Source: Coniella vitis (lineage: Eukaryota; Ascomycota; Sordariomycetes; Diaporthales; Schizoparmaceae). Taken from it: a DNA stretch of 64,000 bases. Positions 45,301 through 56,300 of the stretch are shown piece after piece. The stretch spans positions 434,001-498,000 of the forward strand of contig WUJK01000008.1 of NCBI GenBank assembly GCA_011317545.1. Direction: 5' to 3'. Numbering within the stretch: position 1 is the first letter of the stretch; each line of letters starts with the position of its first letter. Under the pieces are notes generated by a model. The model was given only the letters and a program-made list of their open reading frames with translations. It had not been told where the DNA came from and made no database searches. Position numbers and translations under genes: made by a program.

Positions 45301-47520
45301 GATATGTCCCTGACCGTCCAGCTTCACCCCCCAGTCTCTCCAAAAGGAAATCCCCCTCAACCAACCCTTATGCTTTCCCGCCATGAAGAGGGGGGATGAC
45401 CCATGCTGCTACCGTTGCACTGTCATATTCCATGGAGAGATCATCATGGTGATCATACATGGTATATCGATGGCACACATCGTTTTTGTGAACAAATCCC
45501 CCCCACGTCCCTCTCGGTCGATTTGGCCGTTGTGTTGCATTGCTTCATCCGAATGCGGTGCCCAATGTCCGCCCACACAACAATTTATACATCTCGATCG
45601 ACGGTATAGTTCTGCTATGCTTGTTATATGCACAGTAGACGCTGATATACCGTGGCATATGCAGGATTGATTATGCAAGTGGGCTTAGTTGTGCAGACCT
45701 TCCCAAAGCCGACCACAACGGCCGAGATGGACCGTGATCATGGGGTTGGCTGTTGCGCTGACAGAATACAACATGGCAGACAGCTTCTTTTTTTTTTATT
45801 ATTATCTCTCTCGCCCAACCAACTAGCCAGTCAGTCCAGTCAAGTGGATGACCGCGCGTAGGTGACATTGGAATTGGGCTCGTACAGAGTCGTGTAAGCG
45901 CAGCACGGGCGGCCGGTTGGTCCCCCCCTTCCATCCATCCTCATCTGTACCATTCGGCCGAGCCATGTCTGCAACGCAGCCCAATGGCGGGCCTGAATGG
46001 TGTAGATAGATGATGATAGCGTGAGTCTACTGTATGTACAGACGTGCCTGAGCAAGCGCGTGGGCTTGATGCCAGCCAGGCCCCATGTCCGTACTCCCCG
46101 CCTCGCTCGCCAACGTTTGGCCTCTCAGCTGAGGCGAATTGGGAACCAGACCGTTGACTGCCTGACTGCCTGGCTGGCTGGCTGGCTGGTGGGACTCCAC
46201 GACAGTCACAGATGGATTCGGGAAGGATTCTCTTGACAGCGGCAACCGGTTCTCTCTCCCCCGATGGGGGGGGGGCATACCTAATATCACATCACTCGGT
46301 CCGTCCCAACTCCCCTTTCGAAAAAAAGTCTTGTCTACGAACGAGCATGGAGCCCCCGTGATTTTCCATGCTCCGCAACGTGAGATTTGCCCGTCTCCAT
46401 ATAACTATATACGGCTATTTCTTCTCGACCCTCTCTCTGCCTCTGCCCCCTCCCCCCCACACTTGTCACACGCGGAAGACAAAAGCCGGGAGGATATGAA
46501 GGGAGGCTAACCGCCACAGGGTCCGAGCAACTTTGTGCCTTGTCTGGGTTTCCGTAAAAAGATTGCCCAACCAGCCAGCCAGCCAACCAAGGTTGACGTG
46601 ATGAGCATCTGCACATGTGTGCCAAAATATGGATACATGGTCCGTTTTTCTTTTTTTCTTTTTTTTTCTTTTCTTCTTTTCTTGTGTGTATTGAGTGGTG
46701 GTGTTACATGGCTCCGCAAAATGGAAACAAGCAGGATTATACCATGGGTGGGAGGAGGTCCAGATTCGCCGAGAGAAGTGCCACCTTGCTGCACACACAC
46801 TGAAACTTGCTTCAAAGCAGCGGTGAGAGAAGGAAAGTGTGATGTGATGGGGGAGAGAGGATCAATTTTACTATGTAAAGAAAAACAAAAGAAAAAAAAT
46901 ATATATATACCAAAAAAAAAAAAGAGAAAAAAAGAGAAAACACCATGACCCGGCGCAAACCAACCCACTTCAACGCCAGACACAAAACACCATCATCTCC
47001 GTTATCAGGGCTTTGCCGCTTCATTGCATCGGCCATATTGGTACCAGTGCTAACCGTGATGCTATTGCGGCTTCCACGCAATAGGTACTGATCAGCCGTC
47101 GCTGTCGAGTGTGTATATTTCATATCATCACCCAACCTAAACAGCACTCCACACAATCGACCTGAGCGGGAGCCCAAGAGACATGACGATACTAGTTGGG
47201 CACGTATACCCACATATAGTACTGAAGCTATTCGAGATAGTCCATTGCTAGTCACGGATATCTGAAACTTTGACAACTGACGGGCCCCGCTCCATCCTGG
47301 ATAAAAGCTTCCGTACACATACATGCACAAATCTTTCATTTCCAGGCCCGCTGCTCCTCATCCTTTGTCCCCTCAGCCTGTCCCTTTTGCCCAGATACAA
47401 TTACATATACACCCACTTTTCTTTTTATCCAACAATCAAACCAAAGAAAAGGAAGGAAAAAAAGAAGAAAAAAAAAGATTTTAAAAAGATTTAAAAAAAA
47501 TAAATAAATAAAAAAAATCC
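42301..47520. other. Gene-free region, part 4
   Basis: No recognisable gene. It contains a TTTA tetranucleotide array (42537-42556), a CTT/TTC-rich pyrimidine stretch (43945-43985), TGGC repeats (46167-46187), T-rich stretches (46645-46680) and A-rich stretches (46880-46940, 47445-47515). Open frames are short and driven by low complexity. Confidence 0.45.
42537..42556. repeat. (TTTA)n microsatellite
   Basis: Five TTTA units followed by a T run. Confidence 0.9.
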
Positions 47521-48859
47521 GGCCCGTGAAGGGTGGTATCGGGCGTGGGGGTTATTGCGCATCTAGAAGTCTTCCAACTTGTTTCGCTGCTTCTTGAGGG
47601 TGTGTAAGAGTGCATGGTTCCTATGTAAAAGAAAGAAATTGTTTGATGACTGCTACAATCGGTCACCGAACGCCCCCAAACGTTTACATATGGGAGTTAG
47701 TTTGTTCATGTACCCACGCACACTCCTTGCAGAGTGGGGAGCCCCCCCGGTGGGGTGATATTGCTGCGGTGCGGTTGCGGTTGGTGGTGGCGGCGGCGGC
47801 GGCGGCGGCATGGTTGGTGATGGAAGTTTGTCCGCGTGTACGGCGGAAATGACGGACGGGACACACACGCGCGCGCCACATATGTGTTGCGCTTGCACGA
47901 CATGTCGTTGCTACGTAACGTGATCATTGGTTTCTCCCTCGCTGCTGCTTGGTGTGTAGTAAAACGTTCGGTCACCACGGGTTGGTCGAGAAGAAGAGAT
48001 ACTTGATTTTATTGATTTTATGTTTCTGAACTTGTGAATTTTCTTTGATTATCACTTCTTTTTTTATTCTTTTTCTTTTTCTTGCTACAAGTCTGTAGTC
48101 TCCATCATCTCAAGTTTACGACAGGTGAGTGACTTCGAGTGATCTCTACCGTAAATAGCTGTCTCTTTACATATTCACAGGCGGTCCGTCATCTTGGAAT
48201 GTCACGACCCCCATGAAACGGAGACAAAGAGTGGAAAGATATCAAGCCCTGAAAACGGAGGATTCACAGAGCAGCATGCCCAGCCCTCTTCACCAGTCAC
48301 ACCGTATTTGTAGAGTACGGTCTCCTCATCAACAATCCAATCCAACCCCCCCAGAAACCCACAACTGTCTCTCATCCCGCTCCGTTTCAAGGAAGGTATT
48401 CCATACTATAAGAAGTGCCACCCACCACCCTTCTCCAGCCACGACTCCCGGCTTGAACGGTAGAATAGAAGAAAAGCACTACCAACCAATCCGCTTTACA
48501 GGCTGGGTAAAACATCAGACAGTAGCGCCTTAGAAAAACACATCTACCACTAATATAGTGATTGTCGAGGTATAGTTGTTTTTTTGTTGGGCGCACCGTC
48601 TATAAAGCACGCACATCATAGAGTTGACCAGCCAGCGCACTACATGACGAACGTGCCAGTCATACACAGTTCACAGTAAACACTTGAGTCGGTAGATGAT
48701 CACAGGAGAGTTTGTGCCCATGCAAACGTTATCAGATACTATGTAAAATACCCACAGTTGTTGTGCGTCTTTGCAAGTTCTAGACGTTGAGAGGCCCCCA
48801 TGGATGAGCAAGAAGGACATGTACTGTGTACTATAGTTGAAAAATAAAATAAAAAAGGA

Positions 48860-48870
48860 CCCCCCCCCCC
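48860..48870. repeat. Poly-C run (11)
   Basis: A C homopolymer in the gene-free region. Confidence 0.9.
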
Positions 48871-49020
48871 AAATCCCTTCTGCCAAGCTAGCTGGCACAA
48901 CCCGGTGGTTGCGGCTCGGTCAACGGCCGTGACTGACGAGTGTGCATCGCGGCCCCGGGTCCGCACGGGTCCGTACCTCTTGGTCCAAGATGCAAGATCA
49001 AGGTTTATTTGTTTGTCAAT

Positions 49021-49049
<29 letters not shown>
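49021..49049. repeat. (CA)n microsatellite
   Basis: About 14 CA repeats. Confidence 0.95.
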
Positions 49050-49051
<2 letters not shown>

Positions 49052-50784
49052 GCTAGAAAGGAGAGTTGTGGAAGACAGATCTCGAGCAGGGCAAACTGGA
49101 CAGAAAAAATGGCACCATGTAGACGTCTGACGCTTGTCTGAATCCTGCCACCATCGTATCGTTATTGCAAAGTATACATAGTACACGGTTAGTCAACTGG
49201 GCCCCCGCCGCCTTTGGCTGTCCTCCAACGCGGCATGTGAACATCAGTTCCTGCTGGCCGGTATATGTTTTCCAGGAAGATCCTACAAAGACCAATATCT
49301 GAACCCAAAGACTTTTGTTATATTCACAAGGGCAGCAAAGCACTGGCAAGTGGTTATAGATACCCACGAGTAAACAGGATACCGCACAATTGATAATGAT
49401 GTAGCTGCCTACAATGCGCATCGTGCTTTGGGCAAGAGGAAGCAGATATACAGCGCTGATTCCTCCGGTCGGTAGGGCTAGCGCCACTTTTGACCGAGCA
49501 TACCCATCTTCCGTTGGATCCGGTGAGAATGGAGTACTATGTACTCCTCCTGCCCTGCTGCTGCCCAGATGGATGGGCGAGAGCTGTCATGGTAATAGTA
49601 CAATCGACCCCTCATGACGGTTGGGCCCGTGTGCCTTGCAGGACCCAAAGCGATGAGGACCATGGTTTGGAGCCAGATCAACAAAAGCATCCAAGAGTTC
49701 TAGAGCGGACTCTAGATGCACAGATCTCAAGTGTGTATGGGCTTCTCTCTCCACTGGTGGGTGCAAGATAACGCAACCATGCATTATCCCAGGGGAATGG
49801 GGTTTGGCAGCAGGATGGCATGGCCAGGACGGGCATTCAGCCGCACAATACAGCGACACGGTCATACCAAGGGCAGATCCGATGACCTCAGTATTTCCTC
49901 ATCTGGGAGACGGCGGGCTTAGTCGCCGAGCTGACAAGCAGAGAGGCCCAGCACGAGTTTCCCAAGAAGATACGTTGTTGCACTGGGATGGACATTGCAC
50001 GTTTCATGATAAGGCAGATAGATAAGATGGCCGAAGCCGCGTTATGCCTGGATATTGCACACGGCCCGTTCGTCTCAAAGTATATCGGGAATGTATCCGT
50101 CGGAGCCCCAAGAATCGGATCCGTCATTCGGTATTCCGACCTTTATCAAGACTAAGTATACACAGTAGTCGCCTAGAAGGCCACCCATGAGGAAAAGGGA
50201 AGACTAGAACATCAGCATGTACAAATAGATAGAATCCTAACGATCAAGTGGAGACGCGGGTATTCTACTTGCAGTTCCCTCTTTGCTCAACTTTTCGAAA
50301 GGGGGAATTCCTATTCGCTGACAATTCTATTCTATTTTTTTTTTCGCCGAAGAAGAACCATCTTATTAGGTTCTTCGGCTCTATTCACATAATACATAGT
50401 AAAAAAAAAAAGGAAAAAAGCCACCCGAATATGTCCGGGAATTCCCGCTCCAGGAACACATCTACCCCTCCACACTCTACTTTTGTATCCATCAAGTTGC
50501 CTAGATCGTGAAATGGCCTGTAAACGTAAACTTTTGATGCGCTCTCTTCTAGAATTCACCACTCTCGTCGCTCCAGTCCATGGCATGATTGATCGCCCTT
50601 GTCTAGAATTCATGGAACCTTCAAGTGCAAGTCGTATCAAAACCGTCTCGCGTCGTCAAAAGACTCTTGTTGACGGACCTACCACTCACTACGTACCCGC
50701 GGTGCGTAGACTTTCCAAACGAGGGAACTCTATAAAATCCCTTTTTTTTTTTGCCCTTCCTTTCTTTGGTACAATTGAGAACAC

Positions 50785-50805
50785 AAAAAAAAAAAAAAAA
50801 AAAAA
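50785..50805. repeat. Poly-A run (21)
   Basis: A homopolymer in the gene-free region. Confidence 0.95.
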
Positions 50806-51033
50806 GGGCCCCGCTGACGAGCGAAGAACTCATGACCTCAGAATGAATTGTCGTCCATAATTACTACAGAGTATGAATACATAGTAAACATTACACACTA
50901 CACACACAAGCACTTCACGCACACACAGTGCTTGACAGCCGCAACTGTATTTGTTTCTTGCTGCGTTTCCGTCAATGCTCGCTTTATCCAACGGCCCTAT
51001 TGTGGGGTACCGAAAGGGGAAGCCGGTACAAAA

Positions 51034-51058
51034 TTTTCATTTTCATTTTCATTTTCAT
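51034..51058. repeat. (TTTTCA)n microsatellite
   Basis: Four units of TTTTCA. Confidence 0.9.
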
Positions 51059-51393
51059 ATTTCTTTTTTTTTTCTTTAGCCTTTCCTTTAGCATATTTCT
51101 TTTTTAACCTGGCCATGTTTTCTTCATCGTCTTTGCCTTTACCATACCATACCTAGAAGACCATGCTATGTACTGTGCAAATATGCATACGGCTTCCGAT
51201 GAATTAATAAATAAAAATAAATCACAGTTCCCTCCCTCTTTGAATATCATCGTCATGATTTGTAAAATGTCAGCCTTCCGTGGATGAAATGCCCATTGTC
51301 GATGCTGGTTTGTCTCGTTGCTATATATAGAAATCACGGGATAAAAAGAGAAGAAGGAAAGAAAAGAAAAGAAAAAAGAAGAGAGCATAATCT

Positions 51394-51394
<1 letters not shown>

Positions 51395-51428
<34 letters not shown>

Positions 51429-51487
51429 AGACTTTTCTTGTTCACTTTGTATATTACCAAGTCTAGAGGCCCCCCCCCCCCCCCCCC
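51395..51487. repeat. Poly-T (30) followed by poly-C (18)
   Basis: T30 at 51395-51424 and C18 at 51470-51487 lie only 45 bases apart and are followed by A-rich sequence. Long homopolymers of this kind are prone to length change and to assembly error. Confidence 0.95.
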
Positions 51488-51907
51488 GCCCAAAAAAAAA
51501 GAAAGAAAAAAAAAACCAGCAAAGAAGGATTTTCCCACGTGGCATCGGCTCCGCAACGCCTCACCAAGTTTTACGCGGCTGGCCTCTTGAATTTTCCAAC
51601 AAATCCAACAAGGCTAGGCTGAAAGGAAACGAGCGGTTGGGCGTGGCGGGGCGGCTTTGTCAAACGTGTTGCTTGTCTGTGATGTGTGATGAGATCCGGG
51701 GGAAACCCTTCACATCCACCCAAAAGGCTCCCCTCCCCCCCCTCTCTCTTCATCAATGCGGCACGCAAAACTTCATTTCCAATGCACGTGTACAAAGTAG
51801 CCAAGAGTACAGTTCTCTGTCAAGAAGGATGCGCTTTGTTTTCTGCTAGAGCAAGTAAGCTAGCTAGTCGCAAGCGGTTTTGAATATCGATGAAACGGCA
51901 CCTGAGC

Positions 51908-51932
51908 GAGAGAGAGAGAGAGAGAGAGAGAG
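51908..51932. repeat. (AG)n microsatellite
   Basis: About 12 AG repeats. Confidence 0.95.
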
Positions 51933-53040
51933 CCTTGTTGGATCAATTCTCAGGACAACAAAGCCCGCATAGTATAGACCCAAGTTCTACCACCTATCAT
52001 ACAACACAGCACACGCATGATCCATTCCATCCCACCTCATTCCGTTCCACTCGGGCCATTCCCCGTCACTGGTTGCGTGCCTCATACAAAGACAACAACA
52101 CCACCAATAAAAGTCGAGCCAGCCACCCAGACATAGCTTACATAGTACCACATGGTTCTGTTGACCAATCCCAATCGTCCCATTGTTGCTCAGGAGAAAA
52201 GGTGCTTCCTGTGGTGATTGAGTCTCTTGCTGGCGATATGGGCCTGAAGCGTGACAGACAGATACATACACACTTGAAAGGGTATCAAGCAAAACACACA
52301 ATAGAAAGGTGCACAAAACACACACAGCTGATATGCCCTGCCCATGAGTGTGTGAACTTCAACATTCCTCATCTGATGCAGCTACATAATACTAGGGTCA
52401 CGAAAGCGCGCGTATTCGCAATGTCACAGTAAAAATGCAAATCAAAATGTAACAAGTGATTGAGCTCCATTTGCTATGACTGGTCGGTTGTTTGTGGCGA
52501 ACCAGATAATATCCCGATTGAAGGTGATGATGAGGTCTCATGAAGACCTTTGGTTAAAAGAAACATAAATGTTTGAAGGCAAGCCCATTCAAGACCCGTC
52601 CCCGTTCATGGAGAGAACGCCATTCCTTCATGCTTTCCCATGTTCGTCCCAAATTCACACAAAGTAAAAGAAAAAAAAGAAAATCAGATTCGCTTGCGCA
52701 ATGCTCGTATGAAATCAGCGTGAAGAAGAAAAGAAGCAGAAGTAAAATGTACAAATGAGGCAACCCTGATTTTGTTCCCCGCCTTCGTGAGGGTAGGGGG
52801 ATTTTTGCCCTTCATGCGTTATCATGCCTTAAAATGCAAGTCCAGTTATTCTTTTTCCCTGTCCTTTTTTGGGGTATCAAAAAGTATTTTGGTTAGGTTG
52901 GTTTTTTTTCTTGTTGCAATGTAGCCACGGGGTATGTTGAGTAGTGAGACTTTTGTATGTCCATGGTCGTTATGTGCGCAGTGTGCGCGGTTCATGTGTA
53001 AGAGAAGAATGTGGGAAACAAGAGGGAGCGGGATGATGGA

Positions 53041-54908
53041 CTACCAGCCCTTGCTGTGGTATCCACCAAAGGTGTCTCTTGAGAAGTCTTCGTTCCAGCT
53101 ACTGGCGTTGATGTCATTGTTTCCCTTGTTCATGTATGCTTGTTGAGGGTACTGCTTGAGGTTGGCCACGTTGGTAGCGGTGTGGCGACGCTTGAGCTGG
53201 GACCGCTCATGCAACAAGTCGCGACGCAGGGACTCGGTCAGCTCCGTAGCCAGCATGTTACGTCGGGTAGTCCGTGGAGACAGGGCCAGGGGCTGCTGGC
53301 TAATGCCATTGGGCGCGGTGGTCATGATGGGCTTGGGTAGGGCAGTAGAGCGCGGGATCTCGTTGATGGACCGCATGGGACCGACACGAGGCTGGCGCTT
53401 CATGGTCAGAGGAGCGTCATCCGAGTCGTTGGGAGACGAGACAAGGGAGGGACCTGTGAAGGGGACGCGGTTGTTGCGGTTAGGAATGGCAGGAGTGGAG
53501 CGGGAAGCCGTGCCGCCCAGGTTGCCGCGGCGCTGGTTCTGCTCCAGGGCCAGGGTAATGAGGGAGCGGCGCGAGGTCAGGTTGGCCTTGGAGTCGACGC
53601 GCTGGAAGAGGGTCTTGTCGTCAACACTGTTGGTCCCGCTGTCTTCGTTCGAGTCCTCCCACTCGTCGTCGTCCGACTCAATGGCGCTCTCGTCGTAGCT
53701 GATTTCCTCGTCGTCCTCGGCAATTGCCGAGGAGCTGGCAGAGGGGATGGTCGTTGTCAGGTGGTTGGCAAAGGAAGCATTCTTCTTGGGCACTGCCAGC
53801 TTGGAGTCACGGGGCGAGGCAAGAGCGCTCTTGAGCGAGCTCTCTTCCTCTGACGAGCCGCCAATCTGAAACATCTTCTTGGGCTTGCTGACAACTACGG
53901 CTGGGGTGAGGGTCTGGCGGGCCTCGACGCTCTGGTGGTCGTCGCTGTACGACTCCTCAGAGGATGCTCCCAGGGTGAAGGTGGCTCGCTTCTTAGGCTC
54001 TACCTTCTTGGCCGCTGGGGAGGATGTGGGCTCTGGGATGTCCGAGTTGGTGTGGGAGCGCGGAGCGTACGAGGGAATAGAGTGCGAGTGTTGGGCGGGC
54101 GAGAAGCCGCGGACAACGGTGGTGGTTTGTTGGATGGGCAGCTCCAGGGGAGAGGCAGGGCGCGAGCACTCGGATGGCGAGTCGGATTCCTTGCTCGGCG
54201 ATTCAGTAGTCGTCGAGCCAGAGTGGTCCAAAAGGAGTGGGGAAGACTCGAGACCCTTGTGCTCGGGCTGGGGTGGCGACAAGGCAGCGGGAATCGCGGG
54301 CAGAGGGGCTGAGAGGGGCTCTTTTTGCTCAACAATGGAGGCGACCATCTTCTCGAGGTTGTCGGAAGAAATGTGGCGATCGCGCTTGCTTGGGTAGCTA
54401 GCGGACGAGTCTTGTCTGCGGATACGGGGACGTATTATGTCGAGAGGGGACAAGTCGGAGCAGAACTCGACAGCCTCTTCGTCTGCAATCGAGTCGACAC
54501 TACCAGACAGCTGGGGCATGTCGTCGGCTGAGGACTTGCGGGCTGGCGGTTGCACTGCGCGCGGCTGTGTGGTTGCGGTGGAGGAGGAGGAGGAAGAAGA
54601 AGAAGAAGCAGCAGCTGTGGACTCGGAGGGGTCGTTGGCAACTTCTTCCATCATCAGCCTCCAAATGAGGTTCTCTAATCTTCGTCCTTGTGGCAGAGAG
54701 TCTGCACAACGGGACATCACTGCAAAAAGGAGAGAATCTGTGTTAGCTTACTGGCGGCAAGCGCGCGTACAAGACAAGACGGGCTGCTTGTCGAGAGAGA
54801 CAACTCACTGCTCCAGAGGTTGTACAGGTTCTGGGGATTCGAGGTGTCGACGAGCTTGACAATGTTTGCGTCGACCTGTAAAACAGGGGCGTTGAGGGTG
54901 GAAGGCAT
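53041..54908 (-). CDS. DUF3295 regulator-like protein with AreA-type N-terminal motif
   Basis: Exon 1 is 54908-54809 and exon 2 is 54719-53041. The intron starts GTGAGT and ends TTTTTGCAG, and joining is in frame. The product is 592 residues. Residues about 16-56 (VDTSNPQNLYNLWS then SRCADSLPQGRRLENLIWRLM) match the short domain shared with the N-terminus of the nitrogen regulator AreA (GATA_AreA, formerly DUF1752). The junction falls inside this motif, which confirms it. The rest is long, Ser/Pro-rich and largely disordered, with acidic blocks (DDDEWEDSNED) and paired FTLGASSEES/FQIGGSSEEES motifs. A conserved C-terminal part (TRRNMLATELTESLRRDLLHERSQ, RRHTATNVANL) is typical of DUF3295. There is no GATA zinc finger, so it is not AreA itself. 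It is probably a regulatory protein, possibly a phosphoprotein scaffold in nutrient control. It is the only convincing gene between 28.4 and 64 kb. Confidence 0.92.
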
Positions 54909-56300
54909 GGTGCCTCGGGTGCGGTGCTGCGTTGTGTTGTTGCTTGCCACTCTGGTGGTGGAGCCCAAAGTGCCAGACTGTGGGGTGGATATCAAGATCT
55001 GCTGGATCTGGGGATGGCTCGACGAGACACTTGTTGGCAAGTGGCTCAATTGCAGATCCAGGTGCGTGTCGTCGTCGAAACGTCCAGGCGTGCGTGGCGG
55101 TCGTGTGCAAGGCGCGTCGGAATCTGTGCCAGCTCAAGGGAGCGCGGGTTCTTTCTCGGAGTAGAGAAACAGCGCGGTGACGGAAGACGGTCGCGGGACG
55201 GGGTCTGGCTCGAAGACGTAGTAATACAGCGAGCACAGGAATATATCTCTGTGTAAAGTCGTGTCGTGATCGTGAGTCGTAGGAGAGCTGGCGTGGGTGT
55301 TGTAGTTGGTAGTAACTGTAACAGTAGTTGTAGTTGGTATTGTTGTGGAGGTTGGAGGTTGGGAAGACCAGAGGCAGTCGCAGGCTTTTTGGGTTTGAGA
55401 AGACAACGGTGGGGGAGGTTCTGAAGAGGGCGACGGGATGTAGATGTAATTAACTGGAGTGCAGTGCCCTGGAGCCCAGCGCCGCAAAGGCCCCAGGTAC
55501 TTCTCCCTCGCGGCTTGGGGGCACCGGTACTTGGTATTTTGCCGGCGGATGGGGTACTTGAGTACCTGGGTACTTGGATACAAGAGTACAAGGCTACAAG
55601 AGTACATCGGCACGGGGGCATCTGGGTGCGGAGCAGGGTACATGCCAGGGTACGCAGCTACAGGAGTACAAGGATACCTCCAGTTGTGGGTACGTCACTA
55701 CATAGCAGTACGTAGCTACTATGGTACGTCTCTTTCTGCGCCGCAACCCCAGCGAGCAAGGCTGGGGTACGTACTGCGCCCGTCTTTCCTGCTCCCCTCC
55801 CTTTGGAATTCAATGCAGCCGAAACAGCATCGCGATGAGACTGCGCCCGTTTGGTTGCAGTAAGAGGGCAAGACCGAGCGAGGGCTCTCTGGCTTTGGGT
55901 GCAGCTGCATTCGCAAACGGAGGCCCCTCTCCATAAGCTTGCATCTGAAGCGTACTTTGTAAACGGAGGAGCCAGGCACGCAACACCCGTACTCTGTGTG
56001 CGGTACGTACCCCCTCACTTGCAGTCATGTGCCGAGTCCAATGCACCAGACGGGCTTCGACTGTCGCGGGGGGCCGCCGACAGAAATGTACGACCAGGCC
56101 TGGCGTGCCCGACTTCAACAAGCCCTGATCAAATCGGCCTCATCAAACCATCCATCAGCCACCGACCGAGGGCGTCGTGAAGCTGGGGGCTCCAGACTCC
56201 AGGCTCCAGACTGCTAGATTGCAGGCTGTGCTGGGCAGTCAAAGGTACTATTACTCTAGCACATAGTAGGTGGTAGTAAGGCGTCGCTGGGTCCAGGGGC
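54909..56300. other. Upstream region of the DUF3295 gene
   Basis: This is the probable long leader and promoter of the minus-strand gene. It includes the GTAC cluster at 55497-55774 and short CT/CA-rich stretches. The open frames on both strands (for example 55621-55046 minus) have no motifs. I see no second gene here. Confidence 0.45.
55497..55774. promoter_or_regulatory. Dense cluster of 15 GTAC tetramers
   Basis: By hand count GTAC occurs 15 times in about 280 bases, often as GGGTAC, AGTACAAGG or GGTACTTGG; about one is expected. Spacing is irregular (7-36 bases). Two more overlapping GTAC lie near 56002. The cluster is 0.6-0.9 kb upstream of the DUF3295 start. GTAC is a palindrome and the core of some metal-response elements in other organisms; no such role is shown in fungi that I know of. 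Confidence 0.55.

Larger units (their letters stand above)
47521..53040. other. Gene-free region, part 5
   Basis: No recognisable gene. It contains GGC triplets at 47788-47808, C11 at 48860-48870, (CA)n at 49021-49049, A21 at 50785-50805, TTTTCA repeats at 51034-51058, T30 at 51395-51424, C18 at 51470-51487 and (AG)n at 51908-51932. Seven TACATAGTA words fall here. The right end is the 3' side of the DUF3295 gene. Confidence 0.45.

Noticed and set aside
50785..50860. tRNA-like 3' end near a poly-A tract
   Set aside because: The segment after the A21 run briefly resembles the end of a tRNA-derived retroposon, but there is no TTCRANYC box, no A box and no cloverleaf.
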